A stretch of DNA of 7,534 bases from Planctomycetaceae bacterium (lineage in GTDB: Bacteria > Planctomycetota > Planctomycetia > Planctomycetales > Planctomycetaceae), in contig JAGQQQ010000229.1 in the NCBI GenBank assembly GCA_020426125.1, positions 1 to 7,534 of the forward strand. The letters are read 5' to 3'. This document shows, piece by piece, positions 1-5,300 of the stretch. The notes below the pieces were generated by a model, which was not told the DNA's origin, searched no databases, and saw nothing but the letters and a program-made list of their open reading frames with translations. The position numbers and the translations under genes are program-made. Position 1 is the stretch's first letter, and each line of letters starts with the position of its first letter.

Positions 1-19
1 CGACGCCGACGAATTTCAT
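1..19 (-). CDS. 5' end of an unidentified gene (MKFVGV...), cut by the window edge
   Basis: An ATG at 17-19 on the minus strand begins MKFVGV and runs off the left edge after six codons. An AAAGG Shine-Dalgarno sequence lies at 27-31, seven bases upstream, which is why I take this as a real start. Six residues are too few to assign a product. The gene would be the next one in the same direction as everything else in the window, separated from the small peptide gene at 300-470 by about 280 nt. Confidence 0.5.
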
Positions 20-299
20 GGTGATACCTTTCTTTTGTGGAAACATGAGCAAATCAAGTTTCCCACGCCTCAAAGAACACCACTCGGCTCGACCTCCTCA
101 TCGTTTCACCCACGATCGCGAGCAGTTGGATGAGATGGAAGAACGTAAACATGTCGTAGATGCCAGAGTGTCTGAGCCCGGTGCGATGCTCTCACCGCAA
201 CATGAGATGAGCAGGCGACACAAGCGATGGCACGGCGTCCGGCTGTCAGCGGATCCGACAACTGGAAACAGATTGAAAGAAGTTGTATCGATCGGAAAA
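20..299. other. Gap upstream of the leftmost gene
   Basis: This stretch separates the small peptide gene from the truncated leftmost gene. It contains a perfect AGGAGG on the minus strand at 93-98, followed nine bases later by a nine-codon open frame (54-83, GTG start) that could be a leader peptide. I see no intrinsic terminator with a T-run and no convincing -35/-10 pair. Long open frames cross it on both strands, but none resembles a known protein. Confidence 0.4.
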
Positions 300-470
300 T
301 CAGTGCGAGAATGTGAAGATGATTATTGCGCTCGGCGTCTGATCGTTGGGAAGTTGCACGTTCTTCTTCTGTTCCACGTCGTGGAGCGTTGGCTGGGCTC
401 CGAACGTTGGACCCGCAATGCAAGTCAAGGCAACGAAATTGACAGTAAAAATCGCCGCGCGAATTGTCAT
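300..470 (-). CDS. Candidate small secreted peptide, 56 aa, unrecognised
   Basis: The frame opens at the ATG at 468-470, four bases after GGAGAG (475-480), and ends with TGA at 300-302. The open frame reaches upstream to 590, but the ribosome-binding site picks this start. Residues 1-25 look like a Sec signal peptide: Arg4, then a hydrophobic stretch (AAIFTVNFVALTCIAG), then a likely signal peptidase I site near TFGA|QP. Cys17 does not form a proper lipobox. The mature part would be only about 31 residues, with a polar, Lys/Gln-rich middle and a hydrophobic IIIFTF near the C terminus. I do not recognise it. It could be a real small exported peptide or the preserved 5' end of a decayed gene. 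A possible promoter lies upstream at 530-559. The signal peptide and ribosome-binding site are visible in the sequence; expression is inferred. Confidence 0.4.
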   Translation of the reverse strand: MTIRAAIFTVNFVALTCIAGPTFGAQPTLHDVEQKKNVQLPNDQTPSAIIIFTFSH

Positions 471-474
471 GTTT

Positions 475-480
475 CTCTCC
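475..480 (-). promoter_or_regulatory. Shine-Dalgarno of the small peptide gene
   Basis: GGAGAG on the minus strand lies four bases before the ATG at 470 (six bases if only GGAG is counted). It is the main reason to choose this internal ATG over the longer open frame that begins at 590. Confidence 0.45.
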
Positions 481-529
481 AGTCGAGAAAGGGAAAAAAG
501 GAAGGCAGGGCCGAGTGGGACAATTGAGA

Positions 530-559
530 GTGCTATGCTTGTTTCGCAATTCAAGTCAA
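530..559 (-). promoter_or_regulatory. Possible sigma70 promoter for the small peptide gene
   Basis: Minus-strand TTGACT (554-559, five of six consensus bases) is followed after 18 bases by TAGCAC (530-535, three of six). It would start transcription around 522, about 50 nt before the peptide's ATG. The -10 match is weak, so this is only a candidate. Confidence 0.25.
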
Positions 560-794
560 CCCTGTCGGCCGTTGTCATCACCATGCGCACGCAGTTGTCG
601 CGGCGGGGACATGATACACCGATCGCCCTCTTTCACCTTCGTGGCAATGCCGACCAACCGTCTGATGAACTTCCAGAGAAGTCCGCTCAACGACATTCGC
701 ACTGGCGGACAAGCTGACCTGGGGCACACTGATCCTCTCGAATCAACCCTGGCACCCGGCGCGTCACGAAACCCGCACCGCGAATCCTGATGCC

Positions 795-2126
795 TTAAAC
801 CAGGAGTTCCGCAATCGGCTCAACGTCTGGTTCCACCAAGCGAATCGGCCGACCGATCGCCGACATATTCTGATTTTGATGATCGATTCCCAGTGCGGCG
901 AGGAGCGTCGCGAGGAGGGCATTGACGGCAACCGGCTTATCGGTGACTTCCATCCCCGACGGGTCGGTTGCTCCGTAGGCTTGGCCACCTTGAATTCCTC
1001 CTCCCGCGAGAACGGTCGACCAGGCATTCGGAAAATGGTCGCGACCGGTGTTGGTGTTGATGTTAGGGGTCCGTCCGAATTCGCCCATCCAGAGAATGGT
1101 CGTTGTCTCCAGCAATCCGCGGTCTTTGAGATCGGACATCAGCATCGCCCAAGCCGGGTCGAGCGTCCCACAGAGGTCTTTCACCAAATTGAAGTTGTCC
1201 CCGTGAGTATCCCAGCCGATGCCCCCATTTCCGTCGGGTCCGCCGAGTGCCACCTCGACGAAGGGGATCCCCCGCTCCACGAGCCGTCGAGCGAGCAGAC
1301 AGCCTTGCCCGAAACGGTTCTTTCCGTATGCGGTGCGAATCTCTGCTGGTTCCTCGTCCAAGTCAAAGGCTTTCATTGCCGGTGAGTCCATCATTTTGAC
1401 GGCCTGTTCATAGGCGGATTGATGGCTCCTCGTTGGTAAACCGGGACGGTCTTTTGCGAATCCGGCTTCGACGAAATTGAGCAGGTTCATTCGGGCTTCG
1501 GATCGAGCAACGGTGACGCCTTCGGCGCGTTCGATATTTTGGACTTCGAGCGGGGCTCCGTATTCCGAGTCTATGGGGGCATTGTTGCCGTTGTTGCCCA
1601 CCAAGAGAGGAGCGTGCTGGGGACCGAGAAACCCCGGGCCAAACGCCGTCGGACTGACCACCGGGTTCGAAAGAATACTCACATAATTCGGCAAGCCTGA
1701 TGGGTTCCCGGGTCGCTCGTGGCCGACCAGCGAGCCAAGTGTTGGGTACTGAATTGGGCCAGTGGGACGGTATCCCGTGCGGAGATGGTGCGTCGCCCGA
1801 CCGTGGTCTCCTTCCTTGGTCTTCATCGATCGAATGATCGCCAAATGCTCGGCAAGTTGGGCCACTTTGGGCAGATGCTCGGAAATCTGGATCCCTGGGA
1901 CCGACGTCGCGATCGGAGAGAATTCTCCTCCGTTCTCATGATCCGGCTTGGGGTCGAAGGTGTCGATCTGGCTGGGGCCGCCCGGCATCCAGAGCAGAAT
2001 ACATGCCTTCGGCTTTTCGATATCCGCCGCCGCGGAAGCGAGTCGAGGAAACCAGCCTGAAAGGGACGTCGCGGCCAGCGATGTTGTGAGAAAACGGAGT
2101 GCGTCCCGTCGGGAGAGATGCGTCAT
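795..2126 (-). CDS. Tat-exported DUF1501 domain protein (alkaline-phosphatase-like fold), 443 aa
   Basis: DUF1501 proteins belong to the alkaline phosphatase/sulfatase-like fold and are numerous in Planctomycetes. Their substrate is not established. The start is the ATG at 2124-2126 rather than the longer frame to 2330, because the protein then begins with a twin-arginine signal (SRRDALRFL at residues 5-13, hydrophobic/small stretch to about 33) and has GAGGA ten bases upstream (2137-2141). Family landmarks follow in order: WMPGGPSQIDTFDPKP (46-61), HGRATHH (108-114), WDTHGDNF (305-312), GEFGRTP (348-354) and GRDHFP (361-366). The Asp, His and Asn residues in these are plausible metal ligands by analogy. 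The protein probably acts outside the cytoplasmic membrane. DUF1501 genes often sit beside a DUF1549/DUF1553 (PSCyt1/PSD1) cytochrome-like partner. None is present on either side here. The length is typical and the frame intact. Confidence 0.93.
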   Translation of the reverse strand: MTHLSRRDALRFLTTSLAATSLSGWFPRLASAAADIEKPKACILLWMPGGPSQIDTFDPKPDHENGGEFSPIATSVPGIQISEHLPKVAQLAEHLAIIRSMKTKEGDHGRATHHLRTGYRPTGPIQYPTLGSLVGHERPGNPSGLPNYVSILSNPVVSPTAFGPGFLGPQHAPLLVGNNGNNAPIDSEYGAPLEVQNIERAEGVTVARSEARMNLLNFVEAGFAKDRPGLPTRSHQSAYEQAVKMMDSPAMKAFDLDEEPAEIRTAYGKNRFGQGCLLARRLVERGIPFVEVALGGPDGNGGIGWDTHGDNFNLVKDLCGTLDPAWAMLMSDLKDRGLLETTTILWMGEFGRTPNINTNTGRDHFPNAWSTVLAGGGIQGGQAYGATDPSGMEVTDKPVAVNALLATLLAALGIDHQNQNMSAIGRPIRLVEPDVEPIAELLV

Positions 2127-2328
2127 AGCCGACAAGTCCTCGCAAGAAGTGACAAATGATCTCTTCAGCGTACGAAAACCAGGACGTGTTCGCGAAGACT
2201 TTCCGGCAAAACTTTTCCCGAACGGTCCCCTTTGCCCGACGGAGATTGACCATCCCCATTCATTCTCCGGGCGGCAACGCGTCGCGGAATCCGGCAAGGA
2301 TTCGACAGGAACCCTCCCACTGCGCAGC

Positions 2329-2360
2329 AAAAAAGCCGGATGGGAACGTCCATCCGGCTT
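2329..2360 (-). terminator. Intrinsic terminator of the ferredoxin gene
   Basis: On the minus strand a 10-bp perfect stem (AAGCCGGATG at 2333-2342 pairing with CATCCGGCTT at 2351-2360) with an eight-base loop is followed directly by six T residues (the A-run at 2329-2334). It lies 58 nt after the fdxA stop and about 200 nt before the DUF1501 start. It therefore ends the ferredoxin transcript and implies that DUF1501 has its own promoter. Confidence 0.88.
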
Positions 2361-2417
2361 GATTCTGAGTCTCGCGTCACCATTCGCAGATGACGGGCGG
2401 AAGCCCTTGAAAATCCA

Positions 2418-2702
2418 TTACGAGACGTCGCCGCCGAGTGGTTCTTTCTTTTCGGTGAGCACGGGGCATTGAGCAGCGAGTTCGGCGTTCAGTTCTTTGT
2501 AGCCAGCCCATTCTTCGGGCAAGTTGTCTTCGTGGAAAATCGCTTCCACGGGACACTCAGGAACGCACGCTTCGCAGTCGATGCACTCATCGGGATGGAT
2601 GTAAAGCATCGACTCCCCTTCGTAGAAGCATTCCACGGGGCAAACGACGACGCAATCGGTGTACTTACAGTTAAAACAGGGTTCGGCAACGATGTGAGCC
2701 AT
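2418..2702 (-). CDS. fdxA: FdxA-type 7Fe-8S ferredoxin, 94 aa
   Basis: This is a small cytoplasmic electron carrier resembling Azotobacter ferredoxin I. The N-terminal cluster region has Cys9, Cys12, Cys17 and Cys21-Pro22. The second has Cys40, Cys43, Cys46 and Cys50-Pro51. In Azotobacter FdI, the equivalents of Cys9, Cys17 and Cys50 hold a 3Fe-4S cluster and those of Cys21, Cys40, Cys43 and Cys46 a 4Fe-4S cluster; the extra Cys12 is also conserved in FdI. The family signatures KYTDC, CFYEG, HPDECIDC and the tail LNAELA...TEKKEPL are all present. At 94 residues it is slightly shorter than FdI (about 106), missing only the C-terminal extension. The ATG start is supported by AAAAGGA seven bases upstream (2710-2716). 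It has its own promoter (2960-2988) and terminator (2329-2360), so it is monocistronic. The electron partner cannot be told from this context. Confidence 0.95.
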   Translation of the reverse strand: MAHIVAEPCFNCKYTDCVVVCPVECFYEGESMLYIHPDECIDCEACVPECPVEAIFHEDNLPEEWAGYKELNAELAAQCPVLTEKKEPLGGDVS

Positions 2703-2709
2703 GGAACAG

Positions 2710-2716
2710 TCCTTTT
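2710..2716 (-). promoter_or_regulatory. Shine-Dalgarno of fdxA
   Basis: AAAAGGA on the minus strand, seven bases before the fdxA ATG. Confidence 0.7.
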
Positions 2717-2783
2717 CTCGGGCCTTCTCTTGGGCCAGCCAGTGCCGCCAAAAATCTCAAGCGGCTACCAGGAAACTAAAACG

Positions 2784-2839
2784 GATTCGACAGTCACGAA
2801 GATTCGACAGTTGCGTTGCGGGGGCGTCCCTGTTGAATC
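2784..2839. repeat. Two direct copies plus one inverted copy of a GATTCGACAG motif
   Basis: On the plus strand GATTCGACAGT occurs at 2784-2794 and 2801-2811, and CTGTTGAATC (the reverse complement with one change) at 2830-2839. In the minus-strand RNA, the first-transcribed GATTCAACAG can pair with either downstream CTGTCGAATC copy, with one A-C mismatch, giving loops of 19 or 36 nt. The same 10-mer is found again at 2299-2308 upstream of DUF1501. Confidence 0.6.
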
Positions 2840-2959
2840 GGTGGCCAGACGGAAACACTTTGAACAATTCTTCCGGTCGTCCAAGGTTTCCGAGCCGTCC
2901 TCCAAGTTCGTCCGGTAAATCTCGCCAGCGAAACGTCGCTGCTCCTCTCTCAAGATCCG

Positions 2960-2988
2960 TTTTTAGGCCGGGGTTTTCAGACTGTCAA
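2960..2988 (-). promoter_or_regulatory. Sigma70-type promoter for fdxA
   Basis: On the minus strand a perfect TTGACA -35 (2983-2988) is followed by exactly 17 bases and TAAAAA (2960-2965, four of six consensus bases). The predicted start is near 2952. It lies just downstream of the rhodanese stop and faces the ferredoxin gene. Confidence 0.6.
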
Positions 2989-2993
2989 GTTCT

Positions 2994-3018
2994 GTCCCGG
3001 GCATTCTCACAGCGGGAC
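2994..3018. repeat. Inverted repeat between the rhodanese stop and the fdxA promoter
   Basis: GTCCCG (2994-2999) and CGGGAC (3013-3018) form a 6-bp stem with a 13-nt loop, 20 nt after the rhodanese stop and immediately upstream of the fdxA -35 box. With no T-run, it could be a weak or factor-dependent transcript end for the rsgA operon, or an upstream operator. Confidence 0.3.
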
Positions 3019-3038
3019 TGAGCAATTGACACGCTGTC

Positions 3039-3416
3039 TCAATTCCCTCCTTCAGAGACATCGTATCCAGCGGCGTTCCAGCCCTTCCATCCCCCATCCA
3101 TCGAAATCACATCCTGGTAACCCATTTTTTGCAGGGCATCGGCGGCCAGCGCCGAACGATATCCTCCTCCGCAGTACAAAATCAGCTTGGTCGCGGTGTC
3201 GGGAACCTTCGCTTCGACGTCCCGCTCGATGATTCCCTTTCCGAGATGGATTGCCCCCGGAAGATGCCCTTTCGCAAACTCGCTTTCTTCCCGGACATCA
3301 ATCAGCGTGAATCGCTGGTTGTCGTCCATCATTCGTTTGACATCGGCAACTTGACATTCCCGAATACGGGACTTCGCGTCGTTCACGATCTCCAGAAAAC
3401 GGGGAGAATGAGCCAT
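3039..3416 (-). CDS. Single-domain rhodanese-like protein, 125 aa
   Basis: Rhodanese domains carry sulfur as a persulfide on the active-site cysteine and transfer it to acceptors such as thiols or cyanide. Seen here: the DVREESEF entry motif (residues 40-47), GHLPGAIHL (50-58), the active-site loop CGGGYRS starting at Cys82, and the closing MDGGWKGW (106-113). There is no signal peptide, so it is cytoplasmic. The open frame reaches a TTG at 3431, but the ATG at 3414-3416 has GAAGGA seven bases upstream; that site would lie inside the longer version, so I use the ATG. An N-terminal helix of about 25 residues precedes the core. It lies 51 nt downstream of rsgA with no terminator between them, so it is probably the last gene of the FHA-rsgA unit. 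The natural acceptor is unknown. Confidence 0.92.
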   Translation of the reverse strand: MAHSPRFLEIVNDAKSRIRECQVADVKRMMDDNQRFTLIDVREESEFAKGHLPGAIHLGKGIIERDVEAKVPDTATKLILYCGGGYRSALAADALQKMGYQDVISMDGGWKGWNAAGYDVSEGGN

Positions 3417-3423
3417 CGAACAT

Positions 3424-3429
3424 TCCTTC
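3424..3429 (-). promoter_or_regulatory. Shine-Dalgarno deciding the rhodanese start
   Basis: GAAGGA on the minus strand lies seven bases before the ATG at 3416. It overlaps the alternative TTG start at 3431, which argues against that longer reading. Confidence 0.65.
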
Positions 3430-3467
3430 AACGGACAGTCAAATCCAAAATGACGGTGACGGACACA

Positions 3468-4598
3468 TTATCCATCGGCTTCGTCCTTCATCATCCGACA
3501 GTAGCTAAGATATCTCAAGGGTGAGATGAGCCCATCGTCAACAGCGTTGCGGATCCCACAGCTTTCCTCCAACAGATGGCTGCAATTCGGGAACTTGCAG
3601 AACTGCACAAAGGGCCGGAACTCGATCATCAAATGTTCCAGTTCTTCCTGGGCGACATCCCAGAGTTGAAGTTGCCGAATGCCGGGTGTGTCGACGACCC
3701 AGCCCCCGGCGTCAAGTTGAATCAGTTCCGCTACCCGGGTCGTATGCCGGCCTTTTTGCGTGTCTGAGGAGATGGTGGACGTCGGACGGCTCAACTCGGG
3801 TTGGATCGCATTAAGCAGCGACGATTTTCCCACTCCGCTTTGACCAGTAAACACGGTTTCTTTCCCTGCAAGAATCTGACGCAACTCGGGAATCCCCCGT
3901 CCGGTCAGAGCATTGGTTAAGACGACGGTGTACCCCAGCCGAGCGTATTGTCCGATTAATGGCTGGAGATCCGCCGGGGTTCCCAGGTCGGACTTATTGA
4001 AGCAGACAATCCCGCGGATGCCTCCCTTCTCGGTCCCGCAGAGAAAGCGGTCGATCAGTCCCGGCTTCAGTGCCGGTTCCGCAAAGGAGACCACGATCAC
4101 CGCCTGGTCGACGTTGGCAACAATGACATGGGCCGCGTGACGGCTGACCCGGCTCAGTGAGGAGCGACGCGGTTCCACTCGCTCAATCACTCCGTTAGTA
4201 TCATCCACCGGTTGAAACAGGACTTCATCCCCGGCGACAACTGCGTTTCGAGTGTCTCGCAGCATCGTTCTCACGACGCGGCGGATTGTACAGTTCCAAA
4301 CAGTTCCAGTCTCCACATCCTGGACTCGGCAATTGTTGGCTCCGATGGCAAAGAGAACGCGACCGGGGCGGAACTCCACGAGACCCGATTCTCGTTGGTC
4401 TCTTTCTGAATCGACGACAACGGTTCGATGGCGGGAGAGGCTCCCCTTGCCTGTGAGTCGTTCGGTCGACTCCAAATCGGATACCGCTTCGGGATTCCGA
4501 TCCGCTTCACGTGTCAGGTCGGATTGACGGGCGCGCTTCTGCCGGTTCTTGCGAAATGCGACCCGCACCTTTTTCTTTTTGGGCTTTCGCGATCCCAC
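3468..4598 (-). CDS. rsgA: Ribosome small-subunit-dependent GTPase A (RsgA/YjeQ), 376 aa
   Basis: RsgA is a circularly permuted GTPase that binds the 30S subunit late in assembly, helps check the decoding region and promotes release of maturation factors. Motif order proves the permutation: G4 NKSD (201-204), then the P-loop GQSGVGKSS (252-260), switch region GRHTT (283-287) and G3 DTPG (303-306). The C-terminal zinc motif is Cys334-x4-Cys339-x-His341-x5-Cys347. An OB-fold domain covers roughly 72-145. Residues 1-30 form a very basic extension (KPKKKKVRV, RKNRQKRAR) that likely contacts rRNA. The start is GTG (4596-4598): an in-frame TGA lies directly upstream and GAAGGA sits nine bases away. 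It begins 20 nt after the FHA stop codon, so the two are very probably cotranscribed. All catalytic motifs are intact. Confidence 0.96.
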   Translation of the reverse strand: MGSRKPKKKKVRVAFRKNRQKRARQSDLTREADRNPEAVSDLESTERLTGKGSLSRHRTVVVDSERDQRESGLVEFRPGRVLFAIGANNCRVQDVETGTVWNCTIRRVVRTMLRDTRNAVVAGDEVLFQPVDDTNGVIERVEPRRSSLSRVSRHAAHVIVANVDQAVIVVSFAEPALKPGLIDRFLCGTEKGGIRGIVCFNKSDLGTPADLQPLIGQYARLGYTVVLTNALTGRGIPELRQILAGKETVFTGQSGVGKSSLLNAIQPELSRPTSTISSDTQKGRHTTRVAELIQLDAGGWVVDTPGIRQLQLWDVAQEELEHLMIEFRPFVQFCKFPNCSHLLEESCGIRNAVDDGLISPLRYLSYCRMMKDEADG

Positions 4599-4607
4599 TC
4601 AACCAGT

Positions 4608-4613
4608 TCCTTC
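4608..4613 (-). promoter_or_regulatory. Shine-Dalgarno supporting the GTG start of rsgA
   Basis: GAAGGA on the minus strand lies nine bases before the GTG at 4598, within the short FHA-rsgA gap. An ATG at 4613-4615 overlaps it but is out of frame with rsgA. Confidence 0.65.
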
Positions 4614-4618
4614 ATTGG

Positions 4619-5086
4619 TCAATCCCCGAGCAGCCAATCCATAGCGGCGTCCTCATCGGCATCGAAGTTTTGATTGGTCGCCGGTTTGCGGGCCGCTTTC
4701 GGCATTGTCATCCGACGCATTTCTGCCTTCTTCTTCTCAAGTCCTGCCTTCTCAAGCAGACTCATAGCGAACACATCTTCTTCTTCGGGAGCCTGACCTG
4801 CTGGTTCGTATTGGATCTCAAAGTGATTCTTTGCAATCGAGACCTCATCCCCCGGGTGCAGCCACTTTGTGTCGACTCGTTCCCCATTGATCTTGATCCC
4901 GTTACGGCTGCCAAGATCCCGAATCTGCCAGTAGCCGTTCAGCAATTCCAGTTCGCAATGTTGCGAGGAAACATTGGGGAAGGGAAGCACGATATCGCAA
5001 CTGCTGCGGCGCCCGATCAAAATCTTGCTCTGAAGCAAAGGGATCGCGTCTCCGCCGCCGCTGGGTATCAGCTCACCAAGCATCAT
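4619..5086 (-). CDS. FHA domain protein with acidic C-terminal tail, 155 aa
   Basis: FHA domains bind phosphothreonine peptides, usually linking Ser/Thr kinases to their targets. The whole FHA core is visible: GRR (25-27), VSSQH (39-43) with the phosphate-contacting Ser and the structural His, and LGSRNGIKING (58-68) with Asn62. Residues 1-100 are mostly FHA domain. The remainder is a charged linker (EEEDVF, LEKKKAEMRR) ending in the acidic, hydrophobic tail DADEDAAMDWLLGD. It has no signal peptide or membrane segment, so it is cytosolic. The frame extends to a TTG at 5122, but the ATG pair at 5081-5086 has AAAAGGA nine bases upstream of the first, so I start there. It is followed after 20 nt by rsgA and preceded by a good promoter. 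No kinase gene is in the window, so its partner is unknown. Confidence 0.92.
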   Translation of the reverse strand: MMLGELIPSGGGDAIPLLQSKILIGRRSSCDIVLPFPNVSSQHCELELLNGYWQIRDLGSRNGIKINGERVDTKWLHPGDEVSIAKNHFEIQYEPAGQAPEEEDVFAMSLLEKAGLEKKKAEMRRMTMPKAARKPATNQNFDADEDAAMDWLLGD

Positions 5087-5095
5087 CTGTTTCAA

Positions 5096-5102
5096 TCCTT
5101 TT
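5096..5102 (-). promoter_or_regulatory. Shine-Dalgarno deciding the FHA protein start
   Basis: AAAAGGA on the minus strand, nine bases before the ATG at 5086. It lies inside the longer TTG-started reading, favouring the shorter protein. Confidence 0.6.
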
Positions 5103-5175
5103 TGCCCAAATCCTGCCCCCAAGGAACAGGGTGACAGGGAATTTGTCGAACGAAAACGGGAGAAATGATTCTGGG

Positions 5176-5199
5176 AAAAATCAAATCCGATTGGATTTG
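5176..5199 (-). terminator. Weak hairpin with T-run between cmk and the FHA gene (terminator or 5' stem-loop)
   Basis: On the minus strand CAAATCC-AATC-GGATTTG forms a 7-bp stem (5182-5188 with 5193-5199), followed by A and five T residues (5176-5180). It is placed about 100 nt after the cmk stop, which suits a weak terminator. However, it also lies just downstream of the predicted start from the promoter at 5213-5241, so it may instead be a 5' stem-loop or attenuator of the FHA-rsgA transcript. The stem has only three GC pairs. Confidence 0.35.
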
Positions 5200-5212
5200 C
5201 GAGGCGAATATC

Positions 5213-5241
5213 AATCTATGCAGGGGGAGAGACCATGTCAA
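5213..5241 (-). promoter_or_regulatory. Sigma70-type promoter for the FHA-rsgA-rhodanese unit
   Basis: On the minus strand a perfect TTGACA -35 (5236-5241) and TAGATT -10 (5213-5218, four of six) are separated by exactly 17 bases. The predicted start is near 5206, giving a leader of about 120 nt before the FHA ATG. Confidence 0.6.
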
Positions 5242-5300
5242 ACACCGTTTTTCGCTCCCCTAAGGCTTTTGACAAAATTGCCTGTGTGACCGATTTCCCC

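Larger units (their letters stand above)
471..794. other. Gap between the DUF1501 gene and the small peptide gene
   Basis: These 324 nt follow the DUF1501 stop codon. I find no intrinsic terminator: the best hairpin is a 6-bp inverted repeat (GTCCGC at 681-686, GCGGAC at 705-710) with an 18-nt loop and no T-run. The left part holds the ribosome-binding site and possible promoter of the small peptide. Open frames here show no recognisable protein. Confidence 0.5.
2703..2952 (-). other. Long 5' leader of fdxA with internal repeats
   Basis: If transcription starts near 2952 from the promoter at 2960-2988, about 250 nt of untranslated RNA precedes fdxA. Within it are two direct copies of an 11-mer (GATTCGACAGT at 2784-2794 and 2801-2811 on the plus strand, period 17) and an inverted, one-mismatch copy at 2830-2839. 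I see no convincing protein gene in this stretch and do not recognise a known riboswitch class. Confidence 0.45.

Noticed and set aside
681..710. Terminator for the DUF1501 gene
   Set aside because: The inverted repeat has only 6 bp, an 18-nt loop and no T-run.
2127..2330. Longer N terminus for the DUF1501 protein (68 extra residues)
   Set aside because: The extra residues would bury the Tat signal inside the protein, and the internal ATG at 2126 has its own ribosome-binding site.
5087..5122. TTG start adding 12 residues to the FHA protein
   Set aside because: AAAAGGA at 5096-5102 lies inside this stretch and serves the ATG at 5086.
4511..5134. Plus-strand frame of 207 codons opposite the FHA gene
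   Set aside because: It is a shadow of the well-supported FHA gene on the other strand with no recognisable domain.
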